A stretch of DNA of 64,000 bases from Torymus aiolomorphi. Its lineage: Eukaryota > Arthropoda > Insecta > Hymenoptera > Torymidae. Position numbers and translations under genes: made by a program. Below are positions 29,133-40,422 of this stretch, one piece after another. The notes beneath the pieces were generated by a model. The model was not told the DNA's origin and did not search any database. It worked only from the letters and a program-made list of their open reading frames with translations. Numbering within the stretch: position 1 is the first letter of the stretch; every line of letters begins with the position of its first letter. The DNA is taken from the NCBI GenBank assembly GCA_036365515.1, contig CM070873.1, positions 178,884,104 to 178,948,103 of the forward strand. The letters run 5' to 3'.

Positions 29133-30949
29133 TATACATAAATATTTTTTTGGCAACTTGCTTGCGGAAAGCTAAGCAACATCTAGTGATTACAATCCCA
29201 TACAATCACTAAAAAAAAGAGATATGTTCTTAATTATTTATAATATTGTTTAAAACCTGGACCATCATTATAATCAATTTCCTTTAATATTAACTACTAT
29301 TAAAATACTATTACAATACTAATAACATGTTGTGAAATTATATCGTGCAATATTTCATTATATGTAGGCTAGGCTTAAAACTGTGCATGACAATGCCTGA
29401 TAGCAAGTTCTTATAAATAAAATATATGTTTTCAATGAAAAGATTTGATCTTTTTTTATTGGTTAATAAAAAATTCATTGGATTTGCAACATATTCCAAG
29501 AAACTAAAAGTTAATTAAATCTATACAATATTGTACTTAATCATCAATTAAGTTACCAAATATGTTGCACAATGGGTGCATTTCTCAATTTAATAAAAAC
29601 CTCTACTCATTGGAAAAAGCCATTTCATTTATGAGAAGATGATATTAAGTATAGTGATACGAATTCTTAAATCCCACATCTAATATTTTTAAAAACTTTT
29701 CAGAGAAAAAAAGCTCGATTTATGACTGCATTACACAATGTTATTTCACAACGCATTCAAAAAAATTAGTAAACTGTTCAAGATTTGTTTAGGTTATACA
29801 ACATGGTAAATGAGATAAAATTAAAAAAAAATTGTGATCGCTTTACCTAGAAAGCATTAAAAGTTTACAGAAATGAAATATTTAATAAACTCGATGCTAG
29901 TAGATTTCATATATTTTGATAATCACCAATTTCTATCAATAGTAAGTTCGTGTACTTATCAAATTCAATTTTGCAATAAACAGTGGTTTGCAGAGTGGTT
30001 TTCCAAAACATACTTTAAAAATGTACAAACCGGCAATTAAATATTTAGTTTGTGTAATGGTGCAAAATAACCGATACTTTCCTTTGATAAAATTAAATAA
30101 GAAAAAAAAGTATAGTAATATTCTTCATACATATATCCGGAACATACAAAACAGATGCAAAAACTAGCTGGCTTTGCAACAAAAGTTGTACTTAAATATT
30201 TGAGAAAAAATTAATAAGTTTTCGACTATCCTTTTAAATAGACTTGCAACTAGCAAGAAATTGTGATGTACTTTTTTAGTAGCAGGTATTTAAAAAGGTA
30301 TTGTTCTTCATTTTAGATAAACAATATAGTCACTCAAACTCATTTCAATAGGTCCGTTACACTCAAAAAAATATAAGGACCCGATATGGAAATACTATGG
30401 GTTTTTATATCTATATATATGAGGAACAGTGCTTATTCCCGCTGTTCCTCGTATATATAGATATACTAACCCATATTATTTCTGTTCGTTTCACAAGTGA
30501 ACAGACCATTCCGGTCGTTTCTCCTGTCTAATTAACAAAATAAATTAGTTAAAATAGACAATTTGAGTTAAATAGAATGAAGAAAAGTAATATTTTTTTA
30601 TTTTATTTTATTATATTTTAACACAATTTGTCTATTTCAACTCTTTTTATAACTAGACAGCAGAATCGACCGAAATAGTCGGTTCACTAGCGAAACGATC
30701 GATAAAAAAAACGCACCCCACATGTTGATAATCAAGTACTGAACTATTTCAATCGTTTGTTGCTTTAAAGCATATTTTATCATTATAATTATGCAGATCG
30801 GTAGTTGAAGGACAGATGAATATATACTCCATGCGGCATTTGACTATCTGCATATCAACTCATAATAATTAATATTGATGCATAGTTACGAATACATACA
30901 TATGTTCATATGTTTCACGAATAATTCTGTAATATGCAGTTTCCCTGCA
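29133..30949. other. AT-rich interior of the PIF/ISL2EU-like element
   Basis: No coding signal. It is the part of the 13.7-kb transposon between the BEL insertion and the right inverted repeat. It contains a ~41-bp-arm hairpin at 30389-30482 and a weaker inverted repeat at 30500-30690 (ACCATTCCGGTCG...CGACCGAAATAGTCGGT, with AATAGACAA and TTGTCTATT). Confidence 0.6.
30389..30482. other. Hairpin with ~41-bp arms
   Basis: GAAATACTATGGG...GAGGAACAG pairs with CTGTTCCTC...CCCATATTATTTC across a loop of about 12 bases, with around five mismatches. It is similar in size to the hairpin at 15764-15878 but unrelated in sequence. Confidence 0.85.
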
Positions 30950-31686
30950 CTGGAGAAGTAATACTCAATTCTAAAAAATTTTTTTCATTAGAAAAATTTT
31001 TAGAATATTTTTGTATGACCTAACACGTATTGAACGATCTTCTTTGAGGTTATGTTCCGAAAACATGGTAAAAAACACGAAAAAAATGTTTATAATTTAA
31101 TTTTATAGCATTATTTGATGCAAAAATGGTAGTTCTGACAGTGGAATTTGAAGATATAGAAAGAAATTGAAAAAAAATTGTTCATAAACACTTATTTAGC
31201 TATTGGTTTTGAGGTTATGTGCCAAAAACATGGGAAAAATGCGTAAAAAATGGGTTTTTTCGAATTTTAAATATGTTCCGGCTCGAAAACGCAAATTCGT
31301 ACACAGCCATTTGAAAGAACGGGAAAAAAATACACAAAAAATCATTATTTACAAGTTAGCCAAAAATTACCTACATAACCTAAAAAATCATTGAAAAATT
31401 AAAAATTTTTTTCTCAGCTCAATTTTTTTTTTAAATCTGAAAAAAATCAGGCTGTTTTCTTACTCAAAAACACATGTCTGTGAATTTTTTCAGATTTTTT
31501 TAATGAAAGGGTCGAGCGGAAAAAAATTTTTTCGAAAAAACACGTTTTTTGGGTAGGAGACTCAAATCATCACCTAGGGAGCTGAAAATTTGGCTAGAGA
31601 GGTTTTTAATAATGTACTTTCGAATGGTCAATCCCAAAAAAAAATCCAGGTGAGTGCAATTTTGACCATCTTATCCCGCTATAGCC
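30950..31686 (-). repeat. Right terminal inverted repeat of the 13.7-kb transposon
   Basis: Reverse complement of 17992-18665, roughly 85-90% alike by eye. It holds a plus-strand frame (31203-31394) that is not a gene. Confidence 0.85.
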
Positions 31687-31690
31687 TTTC

Positions 31691-32200
31691 AGGACGATTG
31701 GATAATTTTTGCTCTTGTTATCGTGCGACAATGAAAACGCAAATTTTTTCTAAAATAATTTTTTTCTAAAATACAAATGACGATAATCTCCTGAAATTTT
31801 AACCAAATATAGTCTTCTATAAATTTAATAAATGGTTAAAATTTTAATTCGATAAATCGAGTATTCTTTGAGAAAACGCGACTCGAAATTTTTTTTTTTT
31901 AATTTTTAACCTCAAATATCTTTTTTCGTAATGGACCGACTTTTTTGGGCAACGAACTCGATCTGAAGATATATAAAAGCTACATCTGTGCCAAATTTCA
32001 AGACGATTGGATAATTTTTGTTCTAGTTATCGTACGACAATGAAAACGAAAATTTTTCTAAAATAATTCTTTCTAAAAAACAAGTGAAGATAATCTTTTG
32101 AAATTTTAACCAAATATAGTCTTCAATTAGTGTAATAACTGGTTAAAATTTCAAGTCGATAAATAAAATATTTTTTGAAAAATTAGTTTACGAAATATAA
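31691..32200 (+). repeat. 309-bp tandem repeat, right part
   Basis: One full unit (GACGATTGGATAATTTTTGC at 31693 to the same motif at 32002) and over half of the next. It is directly oriented with the left remnant at 17706-17991. Confidence 0.82.
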
Positions 32201-32399
32201 AAAAGTTTTCCTTAATGACAAATGACAGAGTAAAGATATTTTAAATTTAAAAAAAAGAAAATATAGGTTATTTAAATACCATTCAAGAAAAGTTTATTAT
32301 ATTATGTAATAATGGCTGTAAGATATGAAAAAATCAAAAAAACTAAAAATGCAAAATCGTTTTTTGGTTATAAAACAAAAGAAAATCAATAGAAACTCA

Positions 32400-32542
32400 A
32401 ATCCATTAAGGTACCTCTTTTTCCCGCGAGACGAAGAGAATAAGCTTTATCCGACGAAAATCGGTTGATTCGTTTCGGAGATATGAAGAGTTTACACACG
32501 CGTGCGCGCACACACACACGCACACGCACACGCACATACACA

Positions 32543-32574
<32 letters not shown>

Positions 32575-32712
32575 CACACGCACACACATCTACGAAAACA
32601 AAAGTTATCTAAATCAAATAATATACACATATATCGCCTGAAAACCTCTTTTTGAACATTTTTTTTTTCGAAAATTTTTTTCACCGTTACAAAGCTTCCT
32701 CTATGAGGAAGC
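32400..32712 (+). repeat. CA/CG-microsatellite element with 3' hairpin, copy A
   Basis: Order: CGAAAATCGGTTGATTCGTT, GGAGATATGAAGAG, a CA/CACG microsatellite (about 32495-32589), AT-rich sequence, then TCACCGTTACAAAGCTTCCTC and a GAGGAAGC hairpin arm (about 32685-32710). Copy B at 33912-34212 has the same order. Frames across it are repeat artefacts. Confidence 0.65.
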
Positions 32713-33911
32713 AAAATATTATTATTATTAATTATAATTATTTGTCAATTCACGGAGCGGAAAAAATTATTGTTACCACTAATGAGCTAAAAAATTCTAC
32801 TTTATTGTAGTATTTGTGAAATATAAAATGTACGTACCTTACTCTGAGTGATGAAAAATGTTTGTTGATTGTGACCAAAAATGTATAAAGAATTGGCTGT
32901 TTGAGATATAAATGCTAAAACAGGTACAAATGGACATATAAGAATTTTAAGAAGTCTAAAACGTCTATGCTTGGCCATGGGTGTTTCATTAATTTTATCC
33001 CACCATGAATTCATTATATACTAGTTAGATGATAAAGTATATTCACGATTAATTTTAAGCCCAATATATCTCAAAGCTTCAAAATATGATATTCGAGAAT
33101 TTTGCTAAAAAAATAAATACAATATAATTTTTGTTCTTATCAAAATTATTTGAATATTTAAAATATAGCATAAAATAAACTATAACTATGCAGAACTTTC
33201 TTTATTGATAATTACATAAAAATAAAATCATTTCAAATAATAAAAAAAGCTTATTTGAATTAAAAATGATACCTGTTTCTTAGCCCTTTTATACCTTCAA
33301 AAGGGGAGTATGAAAACTCCCGAAACGTTGGACAGAATAAATTACTAAAGACTTGAAATCTTGGTTCATCTAATGTTCACTACATTTCCGATCATCGAGA
33401 TACTTTTCTGTTCAGTGCGGTATATGAGTGCGACTAGATACAATTAGCATAGGCTTACCTAATCGCAGCACAACTGAAGTGAGAAAATAACACAAGCTGT
33501 TCCGTCAACGTCCTAATTCAAACCGTATCAGTCTTTATACGGTCTACAGATAACAAATAAGCTTAAAATCACGTACACGATGATTAAAGCTAACGTGTCA
33601 GGATATGTAATTGTACAAAAAACCACTGCTAACTGCTTTAGCAGAATGCTTTCTCAAAGAGAATTGATAAATTACATGAAATAATTTTTCTAAATGTACA
33701 TTATAATATAAAATTTCATTCTTTCTGCATATCCAATTTTCCATAAATACAATTATTCAAAATGAACAATTTCAAGACTTTTAAGAAAATGTGACTACTT
33801 CCAACGGATATCCAAACCCAACGCCGTAAAAAAATATTTTCGATTTTTCCATATATTTCTTTATTTTTTTTAACCGACTTAATATTATCCGATCAATTAT
33901 ATAATTGAACT
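32713..33911. other. No gene; short hammerhead-like motif near 33.3 kb
   Basis: AT-rich. At about 33280-33345, GGGGAG...CTCCCGAAACGTTGG ACAGAATAAA resembles the stem II and GAAA core seen at ends of Penelope-like elements, but the CUGAUGA half is not intact. Nothing else is recognised. Confidence 0.35.
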
Positions 33912-34212
33912 TGCACAACTTCAGAATAAGCTTTAAATACCTGCCAAAGATAAACTTGATATCTCTGGCCAGTTTCGAGTTATGCTGCGGACAAATTTAT
34001 AAAACACACACACACACTCACACACACACACACACACACACACACGCGCGCGCACACGCACACGTTCACGCACACGCGTGCACACACATACCCACAGACA
34101 TTTTCTAGAAAATGCATATCTCGACTCAGGGAGCTCAGAAATATCGAAAATCATCGAAATCTCGAGGTCGAAAAATTTTACCGTTACCAAGCTTTCTCTT
34201 TGAGAAAGCAAA
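33912..34212 (+). repeat. CA-microsatellite element with 3' hairpin, copy B
   Basis: GAATAAGCTTTAAATACC, GATATCTCTGGCCAG, TTTCGAGTTATG, a CA/CG microsatellite (about 34003-34090), then TACCGTTACCAAGCTTTCTC and GAGAAAGC. Same architecture as copy A with diverged sequence. Confidence 0.65.
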
Positions 34213-35249
34213 AACATCTAAACATGGATTAAAGAAATATTTGTATAAACATAATTTATAACATTCCAAGACACTTGATAATACTTAAATATAGAATCCT
34301 TTTATGCTGTATCATATCTACTTCTACAGCAAAAACTGTTAATCACCAATTAACTCAAATAAAAACAAAGATAAAACCACTGCCAATACATTGGTACTTA
34401 GCTTCCTCAAACTAACGTATTTATTACTTTTTAACACATCCCATTGTAAATTTCGTACTTTATTCCCGTCGAAGCGGGAAAAAAGTACGTCGTTCATTCC
34501 CCACCCCCACTCTGGTACCCAGCACCACGCACATGTGCCCACGCCTTTGGCTCGGGCACAAACAGTGCGTTGCGCTGGCAACAAGAGTGAGGTTAGGGAA
34601 TAAATATGCAGCACTTTTTCCCTTTTCGGCAAGGAGCGAGTACGAATTTTACGATAGTTGTGTTAAATAATCGTATATTGCATTCGTGAATAAAGTGGGT
34701 TGTGCGAACCTGCGCGTTTGTCACCCTCACTTTGTTCGCGCGATAACTCTCGCGTAGGGTGCACACAATCCACTTTATTCCCTTGGTGCATAATATACTA
34801 TTTTTTTAAATTTCTCATGATAATAATTAATTGTATCATACCAAAATTTTCTCTATGAATATTCGCAATAAAACTAAAATATATTTGTCGAAAATGCACG
34901 TTTTAAATGTAAATACACTCCTTTTCTCATGCCCAAATACGTGTGTGTGGGGTGAAAGGGGGGGGGGGGGCATGTATGTACAAATAAAAATATCTTTCAG
35001 TCTCTAATAGCATAATTTAATTTACAATAAATGTTTATTCATTATGGAGATTTATTCTAAATCACACATTTCAAAATCTGTCAATCAATTACGAAAGGTA
35101 CGCCATCAATAAAATTTGAATGTAAATACACTATTTTCCTCAAATGATTTTGCGTTGATAAATCAAATGTTTTCTGAGAAAATGCTACTCGAAAATATTC
35201 AAAATAAGTTTTTAATCTGAAATATATTTGCTCGTTAAGATAGAACTTT
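34213..35249. other. No gene; GC-richer patch and an inverted repeat
   Basis: 34440-34640 is unusually GC-rich for the window but codes for nothing recognised. At about 34,683-34,790 GTGAATAAAGTGGGTTGTG is repeated in reverse complement (CACAATCCACTTTATTCCC) around CACCCTCACTTTGTTCGCGC. A related sequence lies at 38600-38720. The rest is AT-rich with a G-run near 34960. Confidence 0.5.
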
Positions 35250-36190
35250 GTAGGCAAGACACAAGGGGAGCAACAGTACTGCGGATTCTGGTCTAGCTGA
35301 AACTATAGGAGGCACTTCTTTATGGTAAATATTGAGATACGTACCTCAGACGACCATCCCAAGTAGTCTTACTGCCGCACGCGGGGCCCTGTATCAGTGT
35401 GCCTCGCTTCCCTAGCTACTCGTGGGACTCAAATGGATCACAATTTTAAAATAGTGAACGAGGGAGGAAGGAGTGATGAAGCACCAGGCTGCGGGCGGTA
35501 ACGCCTAGTACACCCGGGGTGAAGGCACTCCCAGAAGAAAAGGGTAAGCGGAGATCCGGATCCTAGAAACTCAACCCGCTTCTCCAGTAGTTGTCTAGAA
35601 AAGGAGGTCATTCGGAAACTCAGACGCCGGACAACCCAAATGCGATCGCGAGCGCGAATAGGAACCTCAGCAAGGAGGGTACCGGGGAGTCCTCGAAGAA
35701 CCCGGGCGGATCCTGGCTCGGGAGAGGGGATGGCGCTTAGCAAATCAACCATGTCCGATGCAGGGTGGGCACGACCCCATGAAGCGGTCCAGAATCTCGA
35801 GGGAAAACCAGAGACATCGGCGGAGGGGGGCTCATCGAAGAACCCTGATGTCGATGCCATCACAAACCAGCTGAAGGAGCTTCAACTCGCCCTGACAGCA
35901 GATGCTTTCTGGAGCTCAGAGATGGAAGCTCCTTAATCAAAGACGGAAGCTGAAGGTGGTTAAGAGGACCGGGGCAGTGGAGCCATCGGCAAAGCGGGAC
36001 CGTGACACCAAACCGCCATGCATTCCGATACTGAGGACGGTGGTACCGGAGGGTGTGCCGGGGGCCTCGGGCATCAAGCAGATGGGTATTCTGACGTGGA
36101 GCTGTTGCCTCATCACGCAGTTTACATCAGCGATGCGGTCCAGGCGGAGATGGAGAAGATCGAGTAATACCAAGGAGGGCGGCCTGGGAC

Positions 36191-37440
36191 TTGGCAGCTC
36201 TTATAGTTACACTTGAGAGAACCAGGTGGGCCATAGGCAACTTCAAGCTCTTTAAGGCTCCGGAAGCAGAAGTAGTGTTTCCGATCTTCCTGCAGGAAGG
36301 AATACAGGTACTCATCGGGCACCTGGTTAAAGTCTTTAGGGCTAGCATTGCCCTGGCACACGTGCCACGTGCATGGAAACGGGGGGAACTGTCTTCATTT
36401 CGAAAGCAGGAAACCAATCCATACGACTGTTAAAAACTTTAGGCCAATGAGTGTGACCACCTTCGACTTGAAGACATTGGAGATGATAGTAGATTGATAC
36501 CTACAGGATGAAGTGCTGACAGTTAGGACCTTACACCCCAACCAGCCCGCTGATGCAGCAGCTGGAGAAATGGGAAATCATGGTGGGGGTGATCTTGGAT
36601 GTGGAAGGGGCGTTCAATCGCACCTCCACAAGAACCATTCGAGAGGAGGCAAGGAGACATGGGGTGCCCAAGTCACTAGTAAATTGTCTTGGGAGCATGC
36701 TGACCCGTCGAACGGTGGAAACAAAGTCGGGCGCAACCAAAGCCACAGGGATGATTAGTAGTGTGTGCGCGCAGGACGATGTATCCTTCACTACCATCTG
36801 GTGTCTGGTAGCCAACGGACTGCTAGAGACACTGAATGATGGGGGCCTAAGCAAACGACTTTTTGATTCTCATTAAGGAAAGACGCATAGAGGCGACCAG
36901 GAACTCTATGCAGTTTGCACTCAAACGGGCGGAACGTTGAGTCGAGGCTACGAGACTCTCTGTAAATCCAGAGAAGATCGAGCTCGTCGTTTTCACCCGG
37001 TATAAACTCGAATAATACAGGGTGCCCACACTAGAGAGGAAGATCCTGGAGGTGAGAAATGCAGCCAAATACCTTGTGGTAACTCTGAACAGAAAGTTGA
37101 CCTGGGACAGGCGCGTTCTTACCCAACGTGATGAGTTCCTATCGGCTTCCTGGATGTGCCAAAGGGCGATTAGCAGCCCTTGACGCCTCAATCATCCAGT
37201 GACTCTATAGGGCTATACAGATGCCCAGGCTTGTCTATGCTGCTGCGGTCTGGTAGCGCAGAACAGAGATGACCAGGGTTAGGCGAATATTGGAGGGGCT
37301 TCGAGGCTTGTATTGAGGGGAAGCCACAGGCACCATGCATAACAAGCCCACAAGGGCGCTGGGTGCAGTGGCGGGCATTCAGCCCCTCAGGGAAAGTGGG
37401 AACATGATACGAGACATACTCAGTTTCCCGAAGAACTGGG
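36191..37440 (+). pseudogene. Non-LTR reverse transcriptase remnant
   Basis: Fragments of fingers, palm and thumb in the right order but in different frames. DVEGAFN carries the first palm Asp (about 36598-36618). The second catalytic box (YADD) is missing. The HPNQPAD segment near 36535 is fused to downstream sequence by a deletion. After 36950, LERKILEVRNAAKYL and LTWDRRVL are typical of the region between reverse transcriptase and RNase H. A final piece near 37200-37260 reads RLVYAAAVW then a stop. Confidence 0.82.
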
Positions 37441-37513
37441 TTCCTCACTGGTTTTGTCTGTGTCATCGGATGTGATGATCCCTAAAATACCTTTGGAAGG
37501 AGGTACGGGTTCT

Positions 37514-37574
37514 CTGCGTGCGTGCGTGCGTGCCTGCGTGCGTGTGTGTGTGGGGGGTGGGTGTGGGTGTGTGT

Positions 37575-37640
<66 letters not shown>

Positions 37641-38079
37641 GTGTGTGTGTGTGTGTATGTTTGTGTGCCGTTTTATCTCAGGATCTATTCGATCGATTTT
37701 AACCGCACAGGTCTCATTTTTTTTTTGTTTTTCTTGTGTGAATGCGGGAAGGAAATCCTCTTTTTGATTCGCCGATCCCTTTTTGTTTTATTTCCAATTT
37801 TCAATTTTCTTATTTGAATCGGACAGATAGCATTCGAAAGAGCATATAAAAACCTGTATTTTCCAAATAAAATACATTAGCTATTGCGGTTCTTTTGTTA
37901 TTAACAAAAACGTGTTTTTTTTAAAAAGCTTATAACTTCAAAAATAAGCGGTCAATTTTTTTTGAAAAATATCATGATAATGCAGAATATAAATAGCTAT
38001 AATCTCTAAAAATTTGAATCCATTCTGTCGTCTAATTTTTGAGAAGAAAATTTAAAAAATGCGTTTTATAACGTTTAAA
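37514..38079 (-). mobile_element. 566-bp retroposon-like insertion with TG microsatellite
   Basis: Bounded by TACGGGTTCT (37504-37513) and TACAGGTTCT (38080-38089), a ~10-bp duplication with one mismatch, and it cuts the non-LTR element. Its left part is a GTGC/GTGT microsatellite (37517-37668). Read on the minus strand, AAAATCGATCGAATAGATCC then GAGATAAAACGG precedes the CA run, resembling the order in copies A and B at 32.4 and 33.9 kb. Confidence 0.65.
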
Positions 38080-38290
38080 TACAGGTTCTGTTCAGCACCG
38101 CGGCGAGAACAACGACGAGAAGCATGATTCGTCTATTCTGGGTACCGGGGCATACTATGATAAGAGGGAACGTGATGCAGAGAGACTCGCTGGACTGGGA
38201 GCTAACTCTTCCACAGACGAGGACAAGATAAGGAGGTGGAAAGCAGGGCGTGGGAGACTGCAGTATATAGAGTATACCTTCAGGCTGGCT

Positions 38291-39254
38291 CATTACACCA
38301 CGAGGTTGACTTACAATGTTTCCCGTGCTTTTCGCCAGGAGGTTGACTCTTGATCTCACTTCTTCCCCACCATGCTTCTATTATTCCGCGTGCGCGAAGA
38401 AAAAGGTTCAGCATGTGCGCGTACTTCGGGCATGCCGTGTATAAAACAGCAACACTGCGCAGGCAAAATAAGTGTGAAAAAGCGAGTTTCGTATACTCCG
38501 TTAAAAAGAAATCCTTTTTTTGACAGTTCGTGCATGAAGCTCGATTTCGCGCACGCTTAAATAAAAAAGCATGCGCTAAATGAAGCTTTGTACACATCGT
38601 GTTAAAAAATACTGTTCGATACACGAGCGAGAGGGTGATTTTAGCCGCGTGTGATCTTTTCACCCTCGCTCCGCTCGAACGCAAATAACCACACGATAAA
38701 ATCACTTTCACGCACTAGTATCGAAATGTGCTATTAGCAAGCTGAACGAATGCAGAAAATTTACCTGCATGATGTTTCCGCCAATCAAATGGATTATGGT
38801 TGTAAGAAATACTGGGCTCATAGACATGCTCCCAACCCTTGCGGACAAATAGGATCTTCTTTCTCATGATTAAAGAAATCTTTTCCAGCTAGTGTTAGCC
38901 CCTATTCTTGAGCACGCCCTTTTAAGGTGACCTTCTATCATTTTGAGCATTTTTGCAATATCTTGACGAATTCTCGATCATTTTAAATCGGGGCTACGGG
39001 AAATTAAAGCCACGAAATTAAAATGTTTTAACCATTCGAAATATTCAAATTACTGCATTTTAAATATTACGACAATGTCTTGAAAAAATATATTTTATGT
39101 ATTTTCTGTCAAATTATCAGAAAATATTCTTTCCCGATTTTTAAAATTGGTGCAAAGTGGTTAAAGAAACCTAAAACCCGTTTTTTTCCTATTTTCCGGT
39201 ATTTTTACTCATCGTATGACATGAGATTCGCCAAAAAAGGTTTGTATTTTCTTA
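38291..39254. other. No gene; inverted-repeat motif near 38.6 kb
   Basis: At 38600-38720 GAGCGAGAGGGTGATTTTA faces TCACCCTCGCTCCGCTCG, followed by a further inverted ATAAAATCACTTTCACGC. It resembles the sequence at 34683-34790. The remainder is AT-rich with no supported gene; frames at 38280-38711 look like shadows of the repeat. Confidence 0.45.
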
Positions 39255-39573
39255 TGTTTTTGTGAAGATAAGTTTGATGGATCGTGGACTGGAGAAGTTC
39301 AATAAATTGACGTTGTTTCGTGTGGAGAATAATGATGGGACTTTATTAAGCAGTCCGTCGTGCCCCTTGGCGTACAATCATTGCTGTCTCTCGGCCGTCG
39401 TGCATGGAACAGATGCCGGCCGGCGCTGCGAAGTGCGATCAGCGTGCCTGGTAGTAGGGGGGCGGTAGAGAGACGCGTGGAGAGCGCTGACTGGCACGGC
39501 TCTCTCACGCATGTATTGTATAGGTGGCCGGAGTAGAGGAATGCTCTGGGCTGGTCACGTTGAATCCCGAACA
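39255..39573 (-). repeat. 3' LTR of BEL copy 2
   Basis: Read on the minus strand it begins TGTTCGGGATTCAACGTGAC and ends TTATCTTCACAAAAACA. It is about 95% like the 5' LTR and carries a 5-base insertion (TATTG) near 39513. A purine-rich GGTGGGCGGAA precedes it on the minus strand. Confidence 0.92.
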
Positions 39574-40422
39574 TTCCGCCCACCTTCGCCAAACTGGCGA
39601 ATGGTCCTTATTCAGCAAGGTGAAGACGGACGACCTTGACGATGGGGCGACGAAGAGTTGTGGTCTAATTAAGAGCCAGCGCTTTCCTGCTGGGACGTTG
39701 TAGTTAGTGACATCCCCTTCAGGCACTATAAATGAGGATCTTTGTATGAGAAAATGAGATGGTGACAGAAAATCAAGATCAGAAGGATCGTCAGTGAGAG
39801 CGGTTAATGGTCTGAAGTTAAGGCACGCTACAATGCGGCACATAATAGTCGCGAGCTCAGAAAATGTGAGAATTTGATCTCCTGTGACACGGCGTAAATG
39901 ACGTTTTGCTGACTTAACTGCAGCTTCCCAAATGTCTCCAAAATGGGGTGCACTGGGAGGATTGAAAATCCAGGAGGATCCTCCTTGTTGAGTTAGAGAC
40001 CGAACAACGCGAGAAGTGACAATTGACGAAGCGTTTATCATTTGTCTTAATTAAGCATCTGCCCCAACGAAGTTAGTACCTTGGTCACTGAATAACTCTT
40101 TACAATGACCTCGACGAGCCGTGAAACGATGAAAGGCGGCGATGAATGCCTCACTTGAGTAATCCTCAACTACCTCGATATGAACGGCTCTAGTGGCCAT
40201 ACAAATGAAGATAGCTATGTAACCCTTCATCGTGCCTTTACCTCTAGATTTAGTGAGGCGCAAATGAATAGGCCCGGCGTAATCGACGCATGAGCGTTCG
40301 AAAGGTGGCGACTGACGAACACAAGCTGTGGGTAACTCGCCCATTAATTGAATGGGCACCCGAGCGGCGTGTCGTGAGCATGTGATGCATGCCCTGATGA
40401 CCCTTTTGTAGTGAAATGACAC
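39505..40422 (-). pseudogene. BEL integrase and C-terminal region, copy 2
   Basis: 40422-40051 covers VIRACITCSRHAARV, CVDYAGPIH and FSDQGTNFVGADA; a TAA (40048-40050) precedes an in-frame continuation to 39505 with WIFNPPSAPHFGDIWEAAVK, which keeps the catalytic Glu. About 35-40 residues holding the His pair of the HHCC finger are deleted at about 40400, where CHFTT joins directly to the VIRAC segment with a frameshift. The DUF5641-like tail is mostly lost; the last codons run into the LTR. Confidence 0.9.

Larger units (their letters stand above)
17992..31686 (-). mobile_element. PIF/ISL2EU-like DNA transposon, 13.7 kb with nested BEL
   Basis: Both ends carry GGCTATAGCGGGATAAGATG as the start of ~0.7-kb terminal inverted repeats (17992-18665 and about 30950-31686). 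Inside lies a minus-strand transposase pseudogene (18903-20991). A 7.7-kb BEL/Pao element sits at 21459-29132, so the original transposon was about 6 kb. Outside both ends is the same 309-bp tandem repeat in direct orientation; an uninterrupted copy (GTGCCAAATTTCAAGACGAT near 31,988) shows the target lies around CCAAA/TTTCA. I could not make out a clear target-site duplication. The PIF/ISL2EU assignment rests on the transposase. Confidence 0.8.
35250..38290 (+). mobile_element. Dead non-LTR retrotransposon (I/R1/Jockey group)
   Basis: GC-rich sequence starting near 35250-35340, unlike its AT-rich surroundings. 35640-35936 may be ORF1 or upstream coding remains. Reverse-transcriptase pieces: GNFKLFKAPEAE, LQEGIQVLIGHLVK and HVPRAWK (36191-36433); VILDVEGAFNRTS, RRHGVPKSLVN and WCLVANGLLETLNDGG (36553-36876); LSVNPEKIELVVFTR (about 36955-37005). 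An RNase H piece, IRLFWVPGH...RGN, lies at about 38120-38170. The region that should hold YADD is deleted near 36850, and stops, shifts and deletions occur throughout. RNase H points to the I/R1-like side. A 566-bp repeat interrupts it at 37514-38079. Confidence 0.82.
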
